Shown in pieces: positions 58,048 to 64,000 of a DNA stretch of 64,000 bases (position 1 is its first letter; the number at the start of each line of letters is the position of its first letter). Both the position numbers and the translations under genes were made by a program. Location: contig JAOANR010000004.1 of assembly GCA_030278955.1 (NCBI GenBank), positions 60,639,541-60,703,540 on the forward strand. Direction: 5' to 3'. The DNA comes from Hygrophila difformis (taxonomy: Eukaryota > Streptophyta > Magnoliopsida > Lamiales > Acanthaceae). The notes beneath the pieces are model-generated. The model saw only the letters and a list, made by a program, of their open reading frames with translations, searched no databases and was not told where the DNA came from.

Positions 58048-59085
58048 ATGTATTATTATTCACATACTGATTTTCACTTAAAATTTTATTGTAATTATAC
58101 AAGTTAAAATATAGCAAATGAGATTGTCAACCTTTAAAATTTTTAATTATATCTAAAAAGGAACTGTCATATACAATTTTTATTTCTTTCAATTTTCTGC
58201 GAAACACAAAACAATGTACGTTTAACAATCATATACTGATGGACTGTCATTATTATTTTATTATTTTTAAAAAAACACTTATTATTGTTAGAATATAGCA
58301 CTTTTTTATAAGAATATAGAATATTGAAAATTGAGCGAGAATCATTTTAAAAATAAATAAACAAATAAACCCCAAATGTGACAGTAGACGATGAGACTCG
58401 TGAGCAGTTGATATTCTTACAAATTAATTAATCCTAGGAATCTCTTCTTGTCCCCCATTCTATTCACATTTCAATGCCTTTTATGCATTTTGCTTTTTTC
58501 ACCATTGTTGCCAAAATGTTAATATTGTCATTACAAAATACTAGCTAGATAGTTTAATACGTATCCACGGTTGGGTGATTATATAATTATTAAGTGCACA
58601 CATTATAACTTTTTATTTTAAAATAGGGATAATTCACTAATTGGACCATTTCCATTTTTTTTTAAAAAAAATATTTTAATTTTAACCTTTTTGTTTTTGT
58701 TTGTAATAGTACCATTCCCATTTATGCAATGTACGAGGATAATTAATGGAGTAGGAGTGAAGAGAAGTTAAATCTAAAATATTATGATCGCATGGGGTGG
58801 GAAAATGTTCAAATCTATGTATAAAGGGGAGGAATTGTAAAAACACGTATATATCTTTTTCTTTTAATATTTGTTTTTCTTTTGGAAATTACTCCAGAAC
58901 ATTGAGATAAAAATCATGCATCGTGATCAACTATTAAACTAACAACGCATTATTTATTTAGGAAACAAGTATTAAAAATATAAAGCGCTAGCCAAGTTAG
59001 AGAAGTAACTATTAGAATATAATAATATAATGTCAACACATTATGCAAAAGATTTTGACACATTAACAACTTTAGAACCATGTTC

Positions 59086-59087
<2 letters not shown>

Positions 59088-59170
<83 letters not shown>
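59088..59170 (+). repeat. (ATT)n microsatellite
   Basis: An uninterrupted run of about 27 ATT units; on the minus strand it gives a spurious poly-Asn frame. Confidence 0.95.
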
Positions 59171-59901
59171 TAATTTGCTTGAATCTTTTACTGTTTTTTT
59201 TGTCATATTAAGAATGAGCATTTTCATATGTATACATACATATAGGGCCGTCAAATCATTTTCAGTGGCCTTGTTCGATAATAGAAATGATGCCCACTTA
59301 TAATATCTTTTATTTATGAAATGTAAGACACCAATACAACATGATAAAATATTTAATCAAAAGGGATCAACAGCAGTTCTTTAAGAATGAGTAGAAAACA
59401 TTTAAAAAAAATTAAATGAAACTCTTCTGCACTGTAGAAAAAAATATCTAAAGAGGAAATAAAAAATATAAAAAAATAGAATTAAAATTAAATAGATTTG
59501 AAAAAAAATGAAATCTCCAAAAATTAGGGGCCTGTGCAAGAGCACGGCTTGCATGGGCTCTTAGCCGGCCCAACATACATACATACATTTCTTATTTATC
59601 ATATTTTTAAGTTGTTTTTCATCCAACTATCCAATTGTAACATATAGTTTTACAGAATGTATTGAGTGCAGGTGTGAGTGTGAGTGACAGAACAAACATT
59701 ATTGAGTCACTATAGACAAGGGGAAAAAAAAAAGCAAAATGGATTAAAAAGAAAGAAAGAAAGAAATTTAGAAGAATTTTGCTTTTCTACCTTAAAATTT
59801 TTTCTCAGATAAAATAAAATTAAGATGACTCTCGTAGGCACAAACAAGGGCCATCTCCATACAGGTATAATATGTGTTTCCAAAAGGCACTTGGACAATC
59901 T

Positions 59902-60248
59902 AGTACTACATCCGTCCCGCTAATAGCGTACCATTTCTTTTGGGCACGGTATTTTATGTGGTGATAGTTAGTATTTAATATAGGAATAGATTAATGTTTA
60001 AAAGTGAGGGTAAATTAGGAATTTACGTGATGTGATTGTAATGAATTTGAATTTTTAATTTATTTATTGATGTGTGATGTGATAATTGTATGTTTGAAAT
60101 TTTCATATACTTTATTTATTAATGTGATGTGATGGTAGCGAGTTTGGTAATTAAAGTGTGTAATTATTTCCTAAAAGGAAAATGTGACGATTATAATGGG
60201 ACGAATCAAAAAGGAAAATGAGACAGAATTAGTGGGACGGAGGGAGTA
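59902..60248. mobile_element. Stowaway-like MITE downstream of the WAT1-like gene
   Basis: Left TACTACATCCGTCCCGCTAA, right TTAGTGGGACGGAGGGAGTA; about 347 bp. Contains TTTCTTTTGGGCACGGTA, related to the 22160 and 55604 family. Confidence 0.8.
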
Positions 60249-60509
60249 AAAGATATAGCAGTATTCCATATACTAAATGATAATGGGTGATTCGATCAGC
60301 AACAACCCACAGATCATACAAATGTTGATACAAACAACATCATATATCAATTCAATTCCTTGTTTATGTTATAACTGTGAGTATGTGTGTTTGTATGCAT
60401 ATATGCATTATTCATCCATGCAAACACACACAAACACAATGCAATTAAGGAGGCCACTCCTGTTTTCCATTTTAATTAAGACAACTGATCTTCTCTTAAC
60501 TGTCTGTGT

Positions 60510-63229
60510 TCACCTATGATACATGTATGTGCTATTTAGAATTTCTGAACTCGCTTGAGAATCTCTCTTTTCTTCCTCCTCCCCCTCCGCCTCCACCTTC
60601 CCACCATCCCTCGCAACACCAGTAGTACCGTACTGGTGCTGCGGGGGTAATGGCGATGGTATTTGACTTGGATTTTCAATGTCGTCCTGTGTTGATTTAG
60701 ACCTTGATGCATTCAATTCCCTGGCTTTGCCCCATAACACTGAATACAGTCCGGCGACAATCAGAATAGCCCCAAGAACTCTGTATCCGTACAAAGCATC
60801 AACCATTCTTCTATTACTAGCTCAATTCAACATAAAACATCACATGATGAAAGAAAGAAAGAAAGAAAGAAATTCTTACATTCCCAAGTGTAGTCTTTCC
60901 TCCAAGAACAAAGATCCAGCCATGGCCACCATCAACAGCATCAACGGCTGAAACGTGGACACGAAGTGCGGCCCTCTCATCCTCACACACCAAGCAACCC
61001 ATGTAAACATCATCCCCGATCCCAAAACACCCTGCATTCCAATCATGACCCCAGCACAAAAAAAAAAAATAGTACATCAGAATACGATCAATTTTGGACA
61101 GCTGATTATTACTTGCTCCTCTTACATCCAATCAATAACCGGCGATTTAACCAGTAACTTAACTGCAACGGCCACAGTCAAGAGCCGGATGTTCCATCCC
61201 ATACGCCACTTGCTCCAATCCCTCTCCACGCACAGAGCGAACACAACCCCTTGAAACGACGCGGACAGTGTCATCATTGCTGTGAGGGAGTAAGGGCATG
61301 GAAAAATCTCCGAGGCTTTTGCCTTAAAAAAAAAAAAAAAAAACAGCACAAACTCAATCAAGGCATAGAGCAAACAACACATAAGTAGATCGGAGCGGAA
61401 CTATAATTAAAATTAAAATGTTAATTACCTGAGTGATCAACCAGAGCGAGTAGAACACACAACTGATGAGAGCAAAAACTGCTCCGACAAAGAATGTGCT
61501 GTGGCCGCCGTGATGTTCCAGCAACGACTGTTGGCCGCTGGTCGAAGTTATTTTCAAAAGGTTTATGTTTGTGTTCCAGACATTTATGTCGGGGCCCTTG
61601 TAGAATGTCAGGAGCATTGCTCCCGAAATCCCTATGATCGTTCCGAACACCTTTGCTTTTCCTGCTGCGGCCTTCCAATTCAAACGCTCCAACCTGGAAT
61701 TGTTTGATTATTACAAGAAAAACAAATTACTATTACAGTTAGATACCTTAATGTTCAAGAATGATCAGAATTGAACACGTAGGTAAATTATTACAGTTAG
61801 ATACCTTAAACTAATCCCGACGACGAATGTAATAGCAGGAATAAGATTGGTCATGGCTGAGCTAAACGTGGCTGAAGTCAGAACCATGCTTCTCAAGTAC
61901 AGATTTTGCCCCAATGATCCTCTGCATTGCTCATCCATAAAAATCGATAAGTGGTCATTTCTTACATCATGTTTAAGTCACAAATGTTGAAGATACAAAC
62001 TATCTAAATTTCTTACAGACAGTTGTAGATGAAAAGTTTCAATTTCTAGAAGGTGTAATGGTGCAAGGAATTTAATTACAGGAATTTTAACCTACAACAT
62101 ATTTAAATTATTAATCAAATTACCCGAAGAAGCTATTGTTTGAACTCGTTTCAACCTAATCCTATTTTGCAATTATTAACCATATATAAACCAACCTTTA
62201 ATGAAGGCCGGGAACTCCTGCAGCACTATTCATTATTGAATGCAAGGAAAATGTGAAAGAACGCAGTGCAGGTAGAAACAGGCACAAGTCAAAAGGGAAA
62301 AGTAGCTGTCCATATAAATGCTCACCGCAATAAATTTGCAAAACAAAATCAAAATTCACAACCCACACAACACACAGTTCATTTCTTTTTGTTTTGTAGC
62401 TTTAAACCAAAAGCTTTTTGTTTTAACTTTTAGCTAGCACTACTTAAGCCATGACTTATGAGGTAGTAATTAAGATTTTTGCAATTTCTAATTCCATGTA
62501 TTAAATTATAAACAAGAAAATAAAACACCCACGGCTCTTTAATTTACAAAAGTTTGGACAAACTGTAGAAGCACTGTCACGTGACCTTAAAATTTTCTGC
62601 AATGGGGAAGTTTTATTATATACGATTGGTGATGTATGTATGCTAAAGCAAGGTAGAGAAAAGACTATCTTTTTATGAGCATAAATAAACTTACCCAAAT
62701 AAGCCACAAATAAATCCGTATCCAGCTATCTTCCAAGTTAACTTTGGCCTCTTTTTCCTGCAAGAAAACATAACCAAAATCTGTTACAACGAGAAAGGCA
62801 TATACACATATGCCTACCAGTTCATCAAAAAAAAAAAAAAAAACATCTCAGATTCAAACAAACCCTAATAATATGTTTTTACAAATTTAATCACGTTTAA
62901 TTATTCAATTTTGCCTGATTGATTATGATACGATCATGCATCACACGTATTGAGTGAACATCTCACCTAGAAAAGTTCTAAGCCGGTGGGGAGATTAGAA
63001 AAAAAAAAAAAAACAGACAGACTAACCGTTCTGCAAAAAAAGCGACGGGGATAATGAAAACGGCGCCGAACATGAAGCGGTAGGCGATCAAGATGGAGGT
63101 GTTCATGCCGTCGTTGGCGGCGAGCTTGTACATGACATTGACAAGAGCGAAGACGGTCTCCACCAGGACCATTACCATCACGGGCTTCATCGAGTCTAAA
63201 TCTTTCCACGTCCTCGCCAAATAACCCAT
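60510..63229 (-). CDS. WAT1-related (nodulin MtN21/EamA) membrane transporter
   Basis: Seven exons on the minus strand: 63027-63229, 62695-62757, 61805-61921, 61429-61693, 61164-61322, 60880-61031 and 60510-60780, giving 409 residues. Two EamA repeats with about ten membrane helices: VMVMVLVETVFALVNVMYKL, NTSILIAYRFMFGAVFIIPV, GSLGQNLYLRSMVLTSATF, KVFGTIIGISGAMLLTFYKG, FFVGAVFALISCVFYSLW, FQGVVFALCVERDWSKW, GSGMMFTWVAWCVRMRGP, PLMLLMVAMAGSLFLEERL and VLGAILIVAGLYSVLWGK. Plant UMAMIT/WAT1 proteins move amino acids or auxin across plasma or vacuolar membranes; this member's substrate is unknown. The 60-residue hydrophilic tail is acidic. Exon 5 uses a GTTAAG donor, chosen because it restores LLTVAVAGVLGSG. 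Confidence 0.92.
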
Positions 63230-63230
63230 C

Positions 63231-63255
63231 TCTCTCTCTCTCTCTCTCTCTCTCT
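63231..63255 (-). repeat. (GA)n run in the WAT1-like 5' UTR
   Basis: On the minus strand a GA run leads directly into the start codon (GAGAGAGATGGG). Such runs are bound by plant BASIC PENTACYSTEINE factors and are common in leaders. Confidence 0.85.
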
Positions 63256-63671
63256 ATAAGTCTAACTTGAATCGAATTGAATCTCCTTTGATCGATCGGA
63301 AAATCAATGATTGAATATAATGGAATTTAGACAGAAGAAGAAGGAGATGAAGAAGACAGGGAAATAAGGAATAAGTGTATACGAGTATGGAGGTGCTGCA
63401 AGAATACGGGAGGTTTATGATGATGACCACAATATGTGTCTTTTGTTTTGCAAGAGAATGATATATATATACACTTATTTATGCATATGATGCGCGTGCG
63501 TGTATATATATATATATATCTCTCTCTCTTTATGTATGTGCTATATCTGATGTGTATATAATAAGTATGCATATGTGGGTGTGTATGGAAGAGAGCTATT
63601 CAATTGGGGGTAGTTCCATTCTTAAATCTTGTGTTAATTAATGGGGAAGACATTTTTTGTTGTTTACTTAT
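63256..63671. promoter_or_regulatory. Upstream region of WAT1-like gene
   Basis: AT-rich with a TA microsatellite at about 63502-63520 and a minus-strand TATATATATATCATTC-type stretch near 63452-63470 that could serve as TATA box. Not resolved further. Confidence 0.4.
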
Positions 63672-63945
63672 GTACTTCCTGCATTCTTATTTATTTGCTA
63701 CGGACCCACCCAGCACGCAGTTCAATGCATATTTTAAACTATTAATAATTCAATTTCGTTACAAGTAAACATTTTTAAAATTCGATATTTAAAAACTACA
63801 CAACGAGACAAATCTAACAAGATCTCACTTGGCTATATTTTAACTTATATAACTATGATAAAACTTTAAGTGAAAGTGTGTGGGTGAATAGTGTCCAAAA
63901 TCCGCAAATATCATATTAGGTATTTTGTATTTAAAAAGAAACGGA
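63672..63945. mobile_element. Stowaway-like MITE at the window edge
   Basis: Left TACTTCCTGCATTCTTATTT with ACGGACCCACCCAGCACGCA inside, right AAAAAGAAACGGAGTCTC. Ends partly decayed. Interior matches 51448-51723 inverted. Confidence 0.62.
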
Positions 63946-64000
63946 GTCTCTAAATTTGTATTTAGGTATTTTGTTAGCTTATTATTATTATATTGTATGT

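Larger units (their letters stand above)
55441..60509. other. Repeat-rich intergenic region
   Basis: Holds MITEs at 55604, 56859, 57768 and 59902, the ATT microsatellite at 59088, and AT-rich DNA. No gene recognised; the longest open frames come from low-complexity or transposon sequence. Confidence 0.6.

Noticed and set aside
59072..59254. Poly-Asn frame
   Set aside because: Translation of the ATT microsatellite.
61122..61382. WAT1-like exon 5 reading on to SPVIDWM and stop
   Set aside because: The GTTAAG donor at 61163 restores LLTVAVAGVLGSG with exon 6; the read-through end matches no family member.

Overview
This is a plant nuclear window. Genes carry spliceosomal introns with GT..AG ends, intergenic DNA is AT-rich, and plant transposon families are abundant (Stowaway and hAT-type MITEs, a Helitron, tRNA-derived SINEs, LINE fragments). 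Protein sequences match eudicot families. A eudicot, perhaps an asterid, is my inference; nothing in the window fixes the species. I rebuilt the exon structures by hand from splice sites, reading frame and recalled family sequences, so exon edges carry about that much certainty.

Layout. 1-1340 (+) is the 3' part of a pinin-like gene. 1678-2010 (+) is a small membrane-anchored coiled-coil protein. 2438-5798 (+) is an NDR1/HIN1-like (LEA_2) membrane protein whose last 28 residues lie behind a 2.7 kb intron. 7014-9091 (-) is ribosomal protein L3, divergent from 9650-12046 (+), COP9 signalosome subunit 8; the two share a short promoter with site II and telo-box motifs. 12.1-23.3 kb is transposon country: a 5'-truncated LINE, a palindromic hAT-type MITE and a composite Helitron of about 5.3 kb. 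23.4-35.4 kb holds four intronless paralogous genes for 95-120 residue proteins, ordered + + - -, spaced by MITEs and microsatellites. I do not recognise this family by name. 35.5-40.8 kb is repetitive again: an inverted Helitron relative split by a LINE fragment, then a 2 kb hAT-like element ending about 150 bp before the next gene. 40876-50126 (+) is a 19-exon SEN1-like helicase, the MAGATAMA3 (MAA3) homologue. 52617-54248 (-) is a tubby-like F-box protein. 55.4-60.5 kb is repeats. 60510-63229 (-) is a WAT1-related (nodulin MtN21/EamA) transporter.

How the genes relate. Most are unrelated housekeeping or regulatory genes: mRNA processing (pinin-like, MAA3-like), translation (RPL3), protein turnover (CSN8 and possibly the F-box tubby protein), and membrane proteins (NHL, WAT1-like). 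The only locally built gene family is the four-member small-protein cluster, which is the most promising undescribed system here: three conserved blocks per protein, a basic C-terminus, a shared upstream motif in three members, and a mirror-image arrangement.
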